NCBI RefSeq assembly: GCF_025961475.1
Contig: NZ_JAOQNS010000002.1
Span: forward strand, 186,001-250,000
Direction of reading: 5' to 3'
DNA: 64,000 nt
Origin: Rhodobium gokarnense
GTDB lineage: Bacteria; Pseudomonadota; Alphaproteobacteria; Rhizobiales; Rhodobiaceae
In this document: piece by piece, positions 8,346 to 17,792 of the stretch
Position numbering within the stretch: the stretch's first letter is position 1
Layout of the letters: every line of letters starts with the position of its first letter
The notes under the pieces: model-generated
What the model was told of the DNA's origin: nothing
Databases searched by the model: none
What the model saw: the letters and a program-made list of their open reading frames with translations, nothing else
Position numbers and translations under genes: made by a program

Positions 8346-9815
8346 ATGTCCCTTTCCGTCATTCTTTTGGTGCTTCTGGCACTGGCCGCGGTCGGCTATG
8401 TCCTTGGCCGCAGCCGGGCTCTCGGCTCAGCCGGCGGCGACATGCAGAAACTGCATTCCCTGCCGAGCTATTACGGATGGAACGCAGCGCTGATGGTGCT
8501 GATTCCGTCCCTTCTGGTCCTTGTCGCCTGGCTCATCGTCCAGCCGATCGTGATCCACAACCAGGTCGCCTCGATGATCTCCGAGGCCTCGATCGAGAAG
8601 AGCTCGCTCGACCTCGTCATGAGCGACGTCAAGCGCGTCGCCGACGGTCTCGATACGGCCGTCGAGGCCGGCGCCATGACCGCCGACCAGGCCGGCTCGA
8701 TCCGCACCGAATTCACCGACGTCCGCGACCGCCTCGGAGACGTCGGCGTCGCGCTCGGCTCCGACGTCAATTCCGAGACCCTGCGCGCCGCCCAGCGCTA
8801 CCGGGAGCTTGCCGGCACCGGCGCCCTGTTGCGGCTCATCGTCGTCGTCGGCTTCGGCATCGCCGGCCTCGCCTTCGCCTATCTGCGCAGCCACCGCGAC
8901 TTCCGCGCCCGCAACGTCGTGGAACGGGTCGTGCGCTGGATCCTGCTCTCGGCCGCCTCCATCGCCATCCTGACGACCCTCGGCATCGTCCTGTCGCTGA
9001 TCTTCAACACCATCGAGTTCTTCCGCGTCTATCCGGCCGCCGACTTCTTCTTCGGCCTGACCTGGAGCCCGAGCTTCGGCGGCGGATCGGAACTCGGCAT
9101 CGTGCCGCTGATCTGGGCGACCCTCTACATCTCCTTCATCGCGCTGGCCGTCGCCGTGCCGATCGGCCTGTTCGCCGCGATCTATCTGTCCGAATATGCC
9201 GGCCCGCACGTGCGCTCCTTCGCCAAGCCGCTGCTTGAGGTGCTTGCCGGCATCCCGACCATCGTCTACGGCCTGTTCGCTCTGCTGACCGTCGGCCCGC
9301 TGCTGGTCGATGCCTTCGGCCAGGGCGGCCTCTTCGGCGTCGACTGGATGCAGGGCGCGTCCTCGGTGCTGACCGCCGGCTTCGTCATGGGCATCATGCT
9401 GATCCCCTTCGTCTCCTCGCTCTCCGACGACATCATCAATGCGGTGCCCCAGGCGATGCGCGACGGCTCGCTCGGCCTCGGCGCCACCCATTCGGAGACC
9501 GTCAAGCAGGTCATCCTGCCGGCGGCGCTGCCCGGCATCGTCGGCGCCATCCTGCTCGCCGCCTCGCGGGCCATCGGCGAGACCATGATCGTGGTGCTCG
9601 GCGCCGGCGCCGCCGCCCGCCTCAGCCTCAATCCGCTGGAGGCGATGACCACCGTCACCGCCAAGATCGTCAGTCAGCTCACCGGTGATGCGGACTTCGC
9701 CTCGCCGGAGGCGCTCGTCGCCTTCGCCCTCGGCATGACGCTCTTCGTGGTCACCCTGTTGCTGAACATCGCCGCCCTCTACATCGTGCGCAAATACCGG
9801 GAGCAGTACGAATGA
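8346..9815 (+). CDS. pstC: Phosphate ABC transporter permease PstC (long alphaproteobacterial form)
   Basis: The product is about 489 residues, far longer than enterobacterial PstC (~320), because of an N-terminal extension with hydrophobic segments near residues 1-20, 50-72 and 155-178 and a soluble stretch between them. The MetI-like permease core follows (about 250-485), with the EAA loop around ADDAMRDGSLGLGATHSETV-type residues. With PstA it forms the phosphate channel. ATG 8346 was chosen; GTG 8334 (4 codons upstream) is an alternative. The stop overlaps pstA by 4 bp. Confidence 0.93.
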   Translation: MSLSVILLVLLALAAVGYVLGRSRALGSAGGDMQKLHSLPSYYGWNAALMVLIPSLLVLVAWLIVQPIVIHNQVASMISEASIEKSSLDLVMSDVKRVADGLDTAVEAGAMTADQAGSIRTEFTDVRDRLGDVGVALGSDVNSETLRAAQRYRELAGTGALLRLIVVVGFGIAGLAFAYLRSHRDFRARNVVERVVRWILLSAASIAILTTLGIVLSLIFNTIEFFRVYPAADFFFGLTWSPSFGGGSELGIVPLIWATLYISFIALAVAVPIGLFAAIYLSEYAGPHVRSFAKPLLEVLAGIPTIVYGLFALLTVGPLLVDAFGQGGLFGVDWMQGASSVLTAGFVMGIMLIPFVSSLSDDIINAVPQAMRDGSLGLGATHSETVKQVILPAALPGIVGAILLAASRAIGETMIVVLGAGAAARLSLNPLEAMTTVTAKIVSQLTGDADFASPEALVAFALGMTLFVVTLLLNIAALYIVRKYREQYE

Positions 9816-11152
9816 CCGACGCCACCCTCCGCTCCCCGATTTCGGAACCGGCAAGGAAGAAATCCTCGCTGCTCGCCGTCGATGCCCTGACCAAGAAGCG
9901 CAACCGCGCCGAGGCGCGCTTCAAGGCCTATGGCGTCTCGGCGGTCGTCATCGGCCTGCTGTTCCTCGTCGCGCTGCTCTGGGCGATCCTGTCCAACGGC
10001 CTCGGCGCCTTTTCCCAGACCTTCATCCAGGTTCCGGTGAGGCTCGACAGGACGGCGATCGAGGCGGCCGAGAAATCGGTCGTCAAGACCTCCAAATACC
10101 GCGCGATCATCAACACCGGTTTCCGCGCCGCCCTGTCCAAGGCCGGCATCGACACCGACATGGACGACCGCGGCCTGCAGAAGATGATGTCGTCCGGCGC
10201 CGCGGCGACCCTGCGCGAGTTCGTGCTTGCCAATCCCGACCAGATCGGCCGCACCGTCACCTTCGACTTCGTCGCCTCCTCGCGCGTCGACGGCTACCTG
10301 AAGGGCCGGGTCAAGCGCGAGGACCTCGTCCACGACAAGAATCTCGACGCCGCCCATCTCGACCTCGTCGACCAGATGCGCAAGGCCGACATCGTCACCA
10401 AGACCTTCAACTGGGAATTCGTCCTCGGCACCGACGCCTCGGACTCCCGGCCGGAACAGGCCGGCATGGGCGCCTCCATGGTCGGCTCCTTCTTCATGAT
10501 GCTGGTCGTGCTCCTGCTGTCGCTGCCGATCGGCGTCGCCGCCTCGATCTACCTTGAGGAATTCGCGCCGCAGAACTGGTTCACCGACCTCATCGAGGTG
10601 AACATCTCCAACCTCGCCGCCGTCCCCTCGATCGTCTTCGGCATTCTCGGCCTTGCCGTCTTCATCCAGTTCGCGCATCTGCCGCAGTCGGCGCCGCTTG
10701 TCGGCGGCCTGGTGCTGACGCTGATGACACTGCCGACGATCATCATTTCCACCCGTGCCTCGCTGAAGGCGGTGCCGCCGTCGATCCGCGACGCCGCGCT
10801 CGGCGTCGGCGCCTCCAAGATGCAGTCGATCTTCCACCATGTGCTGCCGCTGGCCATGCCCGGCATCCTGACCGGCACCATCATCGGCCTTGCCCAGGCG
10901 CTCGGCGAAACCGCGCCGCTCTTGCTCATCGGCATGGTCGGCTTCATCGCCTCCAACTTCCCCGAAGGCCTCGGCGACGGCTTCCTGGCGCCGAACTCGG
11001 CGATGCCGGCGCAGATCTACGAATGGGCCAAGCGCGCCGATCCGGCCTTCTACGAACGGGCCTGGGGCGGCATCATCATCCTGTTGGTGTTCCTCATGGC
11101 CATGAACATCCTCGCCATTGTGTTGCGTCGCCGGTTCGAGCGTCGCTGGTAG
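9812..11152 (+). CDS. pstA: Phosphate ABC transporter permease PstA (with N-terminal extension)
   Basis: The 446-residue permease has an N-terminal extension (about residues 1-200) of the kind annotated as DUF3333 in alphaproteobacteria, with one membrane segment near residue 45 and a soluble region. The MetI-like permease domain follows, including the EAA-loop residues AALGVGASKMQSIFHHVLPLAMPGI. It pairs with PstC in the inner membrane. The ATGA overlap with pstC indicates coupled translation. The long extensions in both permeases could form a periplasmic docking surface; that is inference. Confidence 0.93.
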   Translation: MTDATLRSPISEPARKKSSLLAVDALTKKRNRAEARFKAYGVSAVVIGLLFLVALLWAILSNGLGAFSQTFIQVPVRLDRTAIEAAEKSVVKTSKYRAIINTGFRAALSKAGIDTDMDDRGLQKMMSSGAAATLREFVLANPDQIGRTVTFDFVASSRVDGYLKGRVKREDLVHDKNLDAAHLDLVDQMRKADIVTKTFNWEFVLGTDASDSRPEQAGMGASMVGSFFMMLVVLLLSLPIGVAASIYLEEFAPQNWFTDLIEVNISNLAAVPSIVFGILGLAVFIQFAHLPQSAPLVGGLVLTLMTLPTIIISTRASLKAVPPSIRDAALGVGASKMQSIFHHVLPLAMPGILTGTIIGLAQALGETAPLLLIGMVGFIASNFPEGLGDGFLAPNSAMPAQIYEWAKRADPAFYERAWGGIIILLVFLMAMNILAIVLRRRFERRW

Positions 11153-11170
11153 TAACGAAAGGGCAGACCG

Positions 11171-11992
11171 ATGAACGAACTGACACATGTCGACGAGGCT
11201 GCCATCTCGGGCCAGCCGAAGATGTCGCCCGCCGTCGAGCCGAAGATCGTCGCCCGCAAGGTGCAGGTGTTCTACGGCGAGAACCACGCGATCAAGGATG
11301 TCGACGTCGACATCCCGGCCAATTCGGTGATGTCCTTCATCGGCCCGTCCGGCTGCGGCAAGTCCACCTTCCTCAGGTGCCTCAACCGCATGAACGACAC
11401 CATCGACGTGTGCCGGGTCGAGGGCAAGATCGAGATCGACCACGAGGACATCTACGATGCCAAGGTCGATCCGGTGCAGCTCCGCGCCAAGGTCGGCATG
11501 GTGTTCCAGAAGCCGAACCCGTTCCCGAAGTCGATCTTCGAGAACGTCGCCTACGGCCCTCGCATCCACGGCCTCGCCCGCACCAAGACCGACATGGAAG
11601 AGATCGTCGTCACCGCGCTGCAGAAGGCGGGCCTCTTTGCCGAGGTCAAGGACCGGCTCGATGCGCCCGGCACCGGCCTTTCCGGCGGCCAGCAGCAGCG
11701 CCTGTGCATCGCCCGCGCCATCGCCGTCAGCCCGGAAGTGATCCTGATGGACGAGCCGTGTTCCGCGCTCGACCCGATCGCCACCGCCAAGGTCGAGGAG
11801 CTGATCGACGAATTGCGCGAGAACTACACCATCGTCATCGTCACCCACTCCATGCAGCAGGCCGCCCGGGTCTCCCAGCGCACCGCGTTCTTCCATCTCG
11901 GACTGCTTGTCGAGGAAGGGCCGACGGACAATATCTTCACCAATCCGCACGACAAGCGGACCCAGGATTACATCACCGGCCGGTTCGGCTAG
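11171..11992 (+). CDS. pstB: Phosphate ABC transporter ATPase PstB
   Basis: The 273-residue ATPase has Walker [10 protein letters not shown] (residues 58-66), the Q-loop in [11 protein letters not shown] (phosphate-type), signature LSGGQQQR near 171, Walker [13 protein letters not shown] near 192 and the switch His in [14 protein letters not shown]. It powers phosphate import and is part of the PhoR repression complex. It lies 18 bp after pstA in the same operon. A ~20-residue N-terminal extension precedes the usual family start. Confidence 0.96.
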   Translation: MNELTHVDEAAISGQPKMSPAVEPKIVARKVQVFYGENHAIKDVDVDIPANSVMSFIGPSGCGKSTFLRCLNRMNDTIDVCRVEGKIEIDHEDIYDAKVDPVQLRAKVGMVFQKPNPFPKSIFENVAYGPRIHGLARTKTDMEEIVVTALQKAGLFAEVKDRLDAPGTGLSGGQQQRLCIARAIAVSPEVILMDEPCSALDPIATAKVEELIDELRENYTIVIVTHSMQQAARVSQRTAFFHLGLLVEEGPTDNIFTNPHDKRTQDYITGRFG

Positions 11993-12017
11993 GCAACGCC
12001 CAAGGGGAAGCACTCTC

Positions 12018-12743
12018 ATGTCCGAACACATCGTCAAATCGTTCGACGAGGAACTCCAGGAGCTTGCCGCCGGCATCGCCGAGATGGGCGGCCTCGCCGA
12101 GCGCCTGGTCGACGACGCCGTGACCGCGCTGGCACGCAACAACGCCGAGCTCGCCCAGGAAGTCATCCGCACCGACATCCGGCTCGACCAGATGCAGCGG
12201 GACCTGGAGGAAAAGGCGATCATCATGCTCGCACGGCGCCAGCCGATGGCGCTGGACCTGCGCCAGGCGGTTGCCGTGCTGCGCATCTCCGGCGACCTGG
12301 AGCGCGTCGGCGACCTCGCCAAGAACATCGCCAAGCGGGCGCTGGCCATCGACGGCCAGTTCAATTCCAAGTCGCTGACCCACGGCGTGGAGCACATCGC
12401 CGAGCTCGCCATGACCCAGCTCAAGGCCGTGCTCGACGCCTATGCCGCCCGCGACATCGCCGCCTCGGCCCAGATCCGCGACCGCGACCAGGAGGTCGAC
12501 GCGCTTTACACCTCGCTGTTCCGCGAACTCCTCACCTACATGATGGAGGACCCGCGCAACATCTCCCAGTGCACCCACCTCCTGTTCTGCGCCAAGAACA
12601 TCGAGCGCATCGGCGACCACGCCACCAACATCGCCGAGACGATCCACTACCTCGTCACCGGCCAGCAGCTTTCCGACGAGCGGGTCAAGGACGACCTGAC
12701 CAGCACGACCTCGCTGGACTTCGATCCGGCCGCCAACGATTGA
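12018..12743 (+). CDS. phoU: Phosphate-transport regulatory protein PhoU
   Basis: The 241-residue helical protein has two tandem PhoU repeats, each with the metal-binding E/DxxxD pattern (DIRLDQMQRDLEEKAI and DRDQEVDALYTSLF). The second repeat includes the conserved CAKNIERIGDHATNIAE. PhoU links PstB to PhoR and switches off the Pho response when phosphate is plentiful. The in-frame sequence extends further upstream into pstB, but ATG 12018 behind AAGGGGAAG matches family starts (MSEHIVKSFDEEL). Confidence 0.95.
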   Translation: MSEHIVKSFDEELQELAAGIAEMGGLAERLVDDAVTALARNNAELAQEVIRTDIRLDQMQRDLEEKAIIMLARRQPMALDLRQAVAVLRISGDLERVGDLAKNIAKRALAIDGQFNSKSLTHGVEHIAELAMTQLKAVLDAYAARDIAASAQIRDRDQEVDALYTSLFRELLTYMMEDPRNISQCTHLLFCAKNIERIGDHATNIAETIHYLVTGQQLSDERVKDDLTSTTSLDFDPAAND

Positions 12744-12768
12744 GCGAATGCAACGCGTCTGACATGCC

Positions 12769-13467
12769 ATGCCCAAGGTTCTGATCGTCGAAGACGAGGA
12801 AGCGCTCAACCTTCTGCTGCGGTACAATCTGGAATCGGAAGGCTATGCGGTCGAGACCTGCGCCCGCGGCGACGAGGCGGAAATCCGCCTGCGCGAGGCC
12901 CAGCCCGACCTGCTGCTGCTCGACTGGATGCTGCCCGGCATTTCCGGCATCGAACTGTGCCGCCGCCTGCGCAACCGGGACAACACGCGGCAACTGCCGA
13001 TCATCATGCTGACGGCGCGCGGCGAGGAGGCCGAGCGCATCCGCGGGCTTGCCACCGGTGCCGACGACTACGTCGTCAAGCCGTTCTCCATCCCGGAGCT
13101 GATGGCCCGGGTGCGGGCGATCCTGCGCCGCACGAAGCCGGAGATCATGTCGACGGTGCTCCAGGCCGGCGATTTGGAGCTCGACCGGGAAACCCACCGG
13201 GTGCGCCGCTCCGGCCGCGAGATCCATCTCGGGCCGACCGAGTTCCGCCTCTTGGAATTCCTCATGCAGTCGCCGGGGCGCGTGTTCAGCCGCGAGCAGC
13301 TCCTCGACGGCGTCTGGGGCCACGACGTCTATGTCGACGAGCGCACCGTCGACGTCCATGTCGGGCGCCTGCGCAAGGCGATCAATCGCGGCAAGGTGCG
13401 CGATCCGATCCGCACCGTGCGCGGCGCCGGCTACGCCTTCAACGACCAGTTCGCGCCCGCCCGCTGA
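12769..13467 (+). CDS. phoB: Phosphate-regulon response regulator PhoB
   Basis: The 232-residue OmpR-class regulator has a receiver with acidic pair VEDEE, phosphoacceptor Asp52 in LLLLDWMLPG and Lys in DYVVKPF. Its winged-helix output domain contains GPTEFRLLEFLMQSPGRVFSREQLLDGVWG and ends with TVRGAGYAF. Phosphorylated by PhoR, it binds the Pho box ahead of pstS. It is the last gene of the operon, 25 bp after phoU, and is followed by a strong terminator. Confidence 0.95.
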   Translation: MPKVLIVEDEEALNLLLRYNLESEGYAVETCARGDEAEIRLREAQPDLLLLDWMLPGISGIELCRRLRNRDNTRQLPIIMLTARGEEAERIRGLATGADDYVVKPFSIPELMARVRAILRRTKPEIMSTVLQAGDLELDRETHRVRRSGREIHLGPTEFRLLEFLMQSPGRVFSREQLLDGVWGHDVYVDERTVDVHVGRLRKAINRGKVRDPIRTVRGAGYAFNDQFAPAR

Positions 13468-13501
13468 AAAACCAAAAGCGCCGGCAAAAGCCCGACCACA
13501 A

Positions 13502-13532
13502 AAAACGCCGCCGAAATCTCCGGCGGCGTTTT
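13502..13532. terminator. Bidirectional intrinsic terminator between phoB and gcrA
   Basis: AAAACGCCGCCG pairs with CGGCGGCGTTTT across a 7-nt loop. A-rich and T-rich tracts on either side give a U run on both strands (TTTTTTT continues to 13535). It serves the convergent genes phoB (+) and gcrA (-). Confidence 0.92.
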
Positions 13533-13566
13533 TTTGCGGCTTTCAAGCCGGCAAGACGGAGAGCGC

Positions 13567-14082
13567 CTAGTCCTTGTTGGAGCGCCTGTCGCGGCGACGG
13601 TCGCCGACCGGCTGGTAGGCGATGTCGGCGTGATGGTCGCAATAGGGCTTTCCGGCTTCCTTGTGCCGGCCGCAGAAATAGAAATCCTCGCGGGTCGGAT
13701 CGCCGATCGGCCACTTGCAGCGGTGCTCGTTGAGGCTGAGGATCGTCGCACGCTCCTCCGGCGGGATCTCAAGCTCGTGCACGGGCGCGGGCCGGGCGAC
13801 CACCACCGGGCTCGGCGCCGGCTCGTAGTCGGCCTTCAGCGCCGTGTTGCCGACGCTGCGCGTCGGGCGCGGCCGGGCCGGTGCCGTGTTGGTGGCGCGG
13901 GGCTTGCGCGCCTTCGGCTGCTGCGCGGTGGTCTTGCCGCGGCCGGACAGCCCCAGCCGGTGCACCTTGCCGATCACCGCATTGCGGGTGATGCCGCCGA
14001 GTTCGGACGCGATCTGGCTGGCGCTCAGCCCCTCGGCCCACAATTTCTTCAGCAGTTCTACCCGTTCGTCAGTCCAGGACAT
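13567..14082 (-). CDS. gcrA: GcrA cell-cycle regulator
   Basis: The 171-residue protein starts MSWTDERVELLKKLWAEGLS, the signature of GcrA, with a helix-turn-helix in SASQIASELGGITRNAVIGKVHRLGL, a Pro/Ala-rich linker and the conserved C-terminal HRCKWPIGDP...FCGRHKEAGKPYCDHH segment. GcrA is a sigma-70 cofactor that activates promoters carrying CcrM-methylated GANTC sites in alphaproteobacteria. The frame runs 20 codons further upstream, but ATG 14082 has AGGAGAAGG in front and fits the family. It is divergent from argD, and two GANTC sites lie in the intergenic region. Confidence 0.95.
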   Translation of the reverse strand: MSWTDERVELLKKLWAEGLSASQIASELGGITRNAVIGKVHRLGLSGRGKTTAQQPKARKPRATNTAPARPRPTRSVGNTALKADYEPAPSPVVVARPAPVHELEIPPEERATILSLNEHRCKWPIGDPTREDFYFCGRHKEAGKPYCDHHADIAYQPVGDRRRDRRSNKD

Positions 14083-14353
14083 CCGCCTTCTCCTGTTCTC
14101 ATTTTCGGCGGCGGATCGGTTGGACTCCTTCCCCGGCCTCACGCTGGCCCAAGGCCTGCGAAAGGGAAACGCCCTACAACCAAAGACTTAAGTCCGCCGC
14201 ACGAGATATCGTATCGATTTCACCGAAAGCTACTATATCGCGTGTATTTCTGGCAAGTCTGCGGCCGCCATGGCCGTCGACCTTCGAGGAGTTTTCCCCA
14301 TCATTCGAACCCGGCTCAGCAACTCCGGCTGATTGCGTATACACGCCGGACAA

Positions 14354-14394
14354 TTGACAAAACACCGGAATTCGGCTCTAAGAGACTCTGAATC
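14354..14394 (+). promoter_or_regulatory. Predicted sigma-70 promoter with paired GANTC sites, toward argD
   Basis: TTGACA at 14354-14359, a 17-bp spacer and TCTAAG at 14377-14382 form a good sigma-70 promoter for the argD strand. Directly behind the -10 stand GACTC (14384-14388) and GAATC (14390-14394), two CcrM methylation sites around the predicted start point near 14389. GcrA-controlled promoters are known to carry GANTC beside the -10, so methylation/GcrA control is plausible. Confidence 0.55.
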
Positions 14395-14395
14395 C

Positions 14396-14427
14396 GTGCC
14401 GCCGATTTGGGCGGCACTGTTTGTTTT
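14396..14427 (+). terminator. Terminator-like hairpin just after the predicted argD promoter
   Basis: GTGCCGCC and GGCGGCAC form a perfect 8-bp stem (loop GATTTG), followed by TGTTTGTTTT. It begins within about 10 nt of the predicted transcription start, so it would act as an attenuator or yield only a tiny RNA. Two more perfect hairpins follow in the leader: 14474-14482 with 14501-14509, and 14518-14524 with 14532-14538, the last ending 14 bp before the argD start. The rest of 14083-14353 shows no gene. Confidence 0.55.
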
Positions 14428-14552
14428 AGGAGCCGGTCGGCCCGCGACAATACGCGCGCCTACCGAAACGCGAAGGGCGCCGACCGGACAACCGGAAACG
14501 CGGCGCCCTAAAACGTTGGTGCCGGGGTTTTCGGCACCCGGGGACGGTACCC

Positions 14553-15761
14553 ATGTCGAATACGTCGCTTTATCCCACCTATGCGCGGGCCGATCTCACA
14601 TTCGAGAGAGGCGAGGGCGTCTGGCTGGAGGCCTCCGACGGCACCCGCTATCTGGATTTTGCCGCCGGCATCGCCGTCAACGGCCTCGGCCACGCCCATC
14701 CGCATCTGGTGGCGACCCTGACCGGCCAGGCCGAAAAGCTCTGGCACGTCTCCAACGTCTTCCGCATCCCGGACCAGGAGCGCCTGGCCGAGCGCCTGTG
14801 CGCGGCCAGCTTCGCCGACCGCGTCTTCTTCACCAATTCCGGCAGCGAGGCGATCGAGGGCGCGATCAAGACCGCGCGCCGCTACCACTTCGTCACCGGC
14901 AATCCGGAGCGCTACCGGCTGATCACCTTCGAGGGCGCCTTCCACGGCCGCACCCTCGGCGCCATCGCCGCCGGCGGCCAGGCCAAATATCTGGAAGGCT
15001 TCGGCCCGCGCGTGGAAGGCTTCGACCAGGTGCCGTTCGGCGACATCGAGGCGTTGAAGGCCGCGATCGGCCCGGAAACCGCCGGCGTCCTCATCGAGCC
15101 GATCCAGGGCGAGGGCGGCATTCGCCCGCTGCCCCACGGCGACCTGAAGCGCATCCGCGAGATCTGCGACGAGGCCGGCATCCTCTTGCTGCTCGACGAG
15201 GTCCAGTGCGGCATCGGCCGTACCGGCCGCCTGTTCGCCCATGAATGGGCCGGCATTACCCCGGACATCCTCGCCGCGGCCAAGGGCATCGGCGGCGGCT
15301 TTCCGGTCGGCGCCTGCATGGCGACGGAAGAGGCCGCCAAGGGCATGACCCTCGGCACCCACGGCTCGACCTATGGCGGCAACCCGCTCGCCATGGCCGT
15401 CGCCAACGCCGTCCTCGACGTTGTCCTGGAACCGGGCTTCTTCGAGCGCGTCAGCCGCCTCGGCCTGACCCTGAAACAGAAACTGGCCGGTCTCGTCGAC
15501 AGCCATCCGGAGGTCTTTGAGACCATCCGCGGCGAGGGCCTGATGCTCGGCATCAAGTGCCGCGTCGCCCCGGCCGATGTCGTTGCCGCCGCGCGCGACC
15601 AGAAGCTTCTGACCGTCGGCGCCGGCGACAACGTGCTGCGCCTGCTGCCGCCGATGATCGTCACCGAGGAAGAGATTGACGCGGCCGTCGCCCGGCTCGA
15701 TGCCGCGGCCAATGACATCGAGACCCGGATCGCTGAGAACCGCAGGGGGGCCGCGGAATGA
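14553..15761 (+). CDS. argD: Acetylornithine/succinyl-diaminopimelate aminotransferase
   Basis: This 402-residue class III aminotransferase carries its PLP lysine in [10 protein letters not shown] (Lys244), [13 protein letters not shown] with the PLP-ring Asp, and EPIQGEGGI. It converts N-acetylglutamate semialdehyde to N-acetylornithine in arginine synthesis, and such enzymes can also serve lysine synthesis. It is the first gene of the argD-argF-hslO operon; its stop overlaps the argF start (ATGA). The leader holds several hairpins described separately. Confidence 0.93.
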   Translation: MSNTSLYPTYARADLTFERGEGVWLEASDGTRYLDFAAGIAVNGLGHAHPHLVATLTGQAEKLWHVSNVFRIPDQERLAERLCAASFADRVFFTNSGSEAIEGAIKTARRYHFVTGNPERYRLITFEGAFHGRTLGAIAAGGQAKYLEGFGPRVEGFDQVPFGDIEALKAAIGPETAGVLIEPIQGEGGIRPLPHGDLKRIREICDEAGILLLLDEVQCGIGRTGRLFAHEWAGITPDILAAAKGIGGGFPVGACMATEEAAKGMTLGTHGSTYGGNPLAMAVANAVLDVVLEPGFFERVSRLGLTLKQKLAGLVDSHPEVFETIRGEGLMLGIKCRVAPADVVAAARDQKLLTVGAGDNVLRLLPPMIVTEEEIDAAVARLDAAANDIETRIAENRRGAAE

Positions 15762-16684
15762 GCATGAACGGAGACGCCCGGCATTTTCTCGACCTCGACG
15801 CCGTTCCGGCGAGCGAGCTGCGCCGCATCCTGGACGACTGCCGGTCGATGAAGGACCGCCTGAAGGCCGGCGACGTCGGCGATCGCCCGCTGGCCGGAAA
15901 ATTCCTCGCCATGGTGTTCGAACGGGAGTCCACCCGCACAAGGGTGTCCTTCGACGTCGCCATGCGCCAGCTCGGCGGCGAGACCATCATGCTGACCGGC
16001 AAGGAGATGCAGCTCGGCCGCGGCGAGACCATCGCCGACACCGCCCGCGTGCTGTCGCGCTATGTCGACGCCATCATGATCCGCGTGCTGGAGACCGAGG
16101 CGCTGACCGAGCTTGCCCAATACGCCACGGTGCCGGTCATCAACGGCCTCACCCGCAATTCCCATCCGTGCCAGATCATGGCCGACATCATGACCTTCGA
16201 GGAGCACCTGGGGCCGATCACCGGCAAGAAGGTGCTGTGGTCGGGCGATGCCAACAACGTGCTGAATTCCTGGATCCACGCGGCCGAGCGCTTCGCCTTC
16301 GAGCTGCGCATCGCGGTGCCGGAAGAGCTGGCGCCCGACCAGGCGCTGGTGGAAAAGACCCGCGCCGCCGGCGCCTCCATCGACGTCCTCAGCGATCCCT
16401 TCACGGCCGCCGACGGCGTCGACTGCGTCGTCACCGACACCTGGGTGTCGATGGGCGACGAGGAGGGCGAACGCCGCCACAATCTGCTGAAACCCTACCA
16501 GGTCAACCAGCGCCTGATGGATGCGGCCAACCCGAACGCCATCTTCATGCACTGCCTGCCGGCCCACCGCGGCGAGGAGGTCACCGACGACGTCATCGAC
16601 GGCCCCCAGTCGGTGGTGTTCGACGAGGCGGAGAACCGGCTGCACGCCCAGAAGGGCGTCCTTGCCTGGTGCTTCGGAAAATGA
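15758..16684 (+). CDS. argF: Ornithine carbamoyltransferase
   Basis: The 308-residue protein has the carbamoyl-phosphate motif [10 protein letters not shown] (near residue 56), the ornithine-side segments LTRNSHPCQ and DTWVSMG, and the late [11 protein letters not shown] loop. It makes citrulline from ornithine and carbamoyl phosphate in the arginine pathway. It overlaps argD upstream and hslO downstream by 4 bp each, so the three are almost certainly one transcript with coupled translation. Length and motifs match the catalytic family. Confidence 0.95.
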   Translation: MSMNGDARHFLDLDAVPASELRRILDDCRSMKDRLKAGDVGDRPLAGKFLAMVFERESTRTRVSFDVAMRQLGGETIMLTGKEMQLGRGETIADTARVLSRYVDAIMIRVLETEALTELAQYATVPVINGLTRNSHPCQIMADIMTFEEHLGPITGKKVLWSGDANNVLNSWIHAAERFAFELRIAVPEELAPDQALVEKTRAAGASIDVLSDPFTAADGVDCVVTDTWVSMGDEEGERRHNLLKPYQVNQRLMDAANPNAIFMHCLPAHRGEEVTDDVIDGPQSVVFDEAENRLHAQKGVLAWCFGK

Positions 16685-17676
16685 TCGACGCCGCTCCCGG
16701 CCAGGGCTTTGAGCTTGCCGGAGACGACACCGTCCTTCCCTACGCCGTCGAGCCGCTCGATGCGCGGGGCCGGGTGGTGCGGCTCGGCCCGCTGCTCGAT
16801 GCCGTCCTCGGCCGCCATGACTATCCGCCATCGGTGTCGCGCCTCCTCGGCGAGGCGATCGCGCTGACGGCGTTGCTCGGCAGTGCCCTGAAGTTCCGCG
16901 GCCGCTTCATCCTGCAGACGTCGAGCGACGGCCCGGTCAGCCTGATGGTCGTCGATTTCACCACCCCGTCCGACATGCGCGCCTATGCCCGCTTCGATGC
17001 CGACGCCGTGGCGGCTGCCGAGGCGGACGGCCACGCGGCGCCCCCGGATCTCCTCGGCACCGGGCACCTGGCGCTGACCATCGACCCCGGCGCCGGCCAG
17101 AACCGCTACCAGGGCATCGTCGCGCTCGCCGGCAATTCGCTGGAAGACGCCGCCCACGACTATTTCGCCCAGTCCGAACAGATCCCGACCCGCATCCGCC
17201 TCGCCGTTGCCGAAATCGTCGACCGCGATCCGGACGGCGGCCGCCGCCACCGCTGGCGCGCCGGCGGGGTGATGGTCCAGTTCCTGCCGGAATCGGAAGA
17301 CCGCATCCGCGCCCGCGATCTCGATCCGGGCGATGCCCCGGAGGGCGCCGCGTCCCATGGCGAGCCGGACGACGACGCCTGGGTCGAGGCCCATTCGCTG
17401 GTCGACACGGTCGAGGACCATGAGCTGACCGATCCCGACATCGGCGCCGAAAAGCTCCTGTTCCGCCTGTTCCACGAGCGCGGCGTCAGGGTCTTCGAGC
17501 CGCTCTCCCTCAACGACCGCTGCGGCTGCTCGCGCGAAAAGGTCGCGGCCGTGCTCAGCGGCTTTTCAAAGGACGAGCGCGAGGAGATGACGGTCGACGG
17601 CGAGATCGTCGTGACCTGCGAGTTCTGCTCGACCCGCTACCATTTCGACCCCGAAGGGGCCGGCGGCGACGCGTGA
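16681..17676 (+). CDS. hslO: Redox-regulated chaperone Hsp33
   Basis: The 331-residue protein has the Hsp33 fold region and the redox switch CGCS (Cys281, Cys283) and CEFC (Cys313, Cys316), which bind zinc when reduced and form disulfides on oxidative stress to expose the chaperone surface. The in-frame region upstream of ATG 16681 overlaps argF and is not coding in this frame. An acidic insert ([15 protein letters not shown]) sits before the linker. Co-transcription with arginine genes is seen in related alphaproteobacteria. Confidence 0.93.
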   Translation: MIDAAPGQGFELAGDDTVLPYAVEPLDARGRVVRLGPLLDAVLGRHDYPPSVSRLLGEAIALTALLGSALKFRGRFILQTSSDGPVSLMVVDFTTPSDMRAYARFDADAVAAAEADGHAAPPDLLGTGHLALTIDPGAGQNRYQGIVALAGNSLEDAAHDYFAQSEQIPTRIRLAVAEIVDRDPDGGRRHRWRAGGVMVQFLPESEDRIRARDLDPGDAPEGAASHGEPDDDAWVEAHSLVDTVEDHELTDPDIGAEKLLFRLFHERGVRVFEPLSLNDRCGCSREKVAAVLSGFSKDEREEMTVDGEIVVTCEFCSTRYHFDPEGAGGDA

Positions 17677-17741
17677 TTTCTGCCGCCCTGCGGCCATATG
17701 CGTAAATTAATATTACGTGAATTTAACTTGTCGCTGTGCTG

Positions 17742-17792
17742 ATGCACTATATGACGGGAACCATGTTTGATCGGGCGAGGACCGAACGTTGA
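17742..17792 (+). other. Possible leader mini-ORF overlapping the efflux adaptor start
   Basis: A frame with three successive in-frame ATGs (17742, 17751, 17763) ends at TGA 17790-17792, which overlaps the TTG start of the downstream gene as TTGA. The peptide would be 9-16 residues. GGGAA precedes the third ATG. It may couple translation to the weak TTG start; coding is unproven. Confidence 0.3.

Noticed and set aside
14396-14552. Arginine-rich leader peptide ahead of argD
   Set aside because: One frame has several Arg codons but no stop; it runs on into argD in another frame, and Arg-rich frames are common at this GC.
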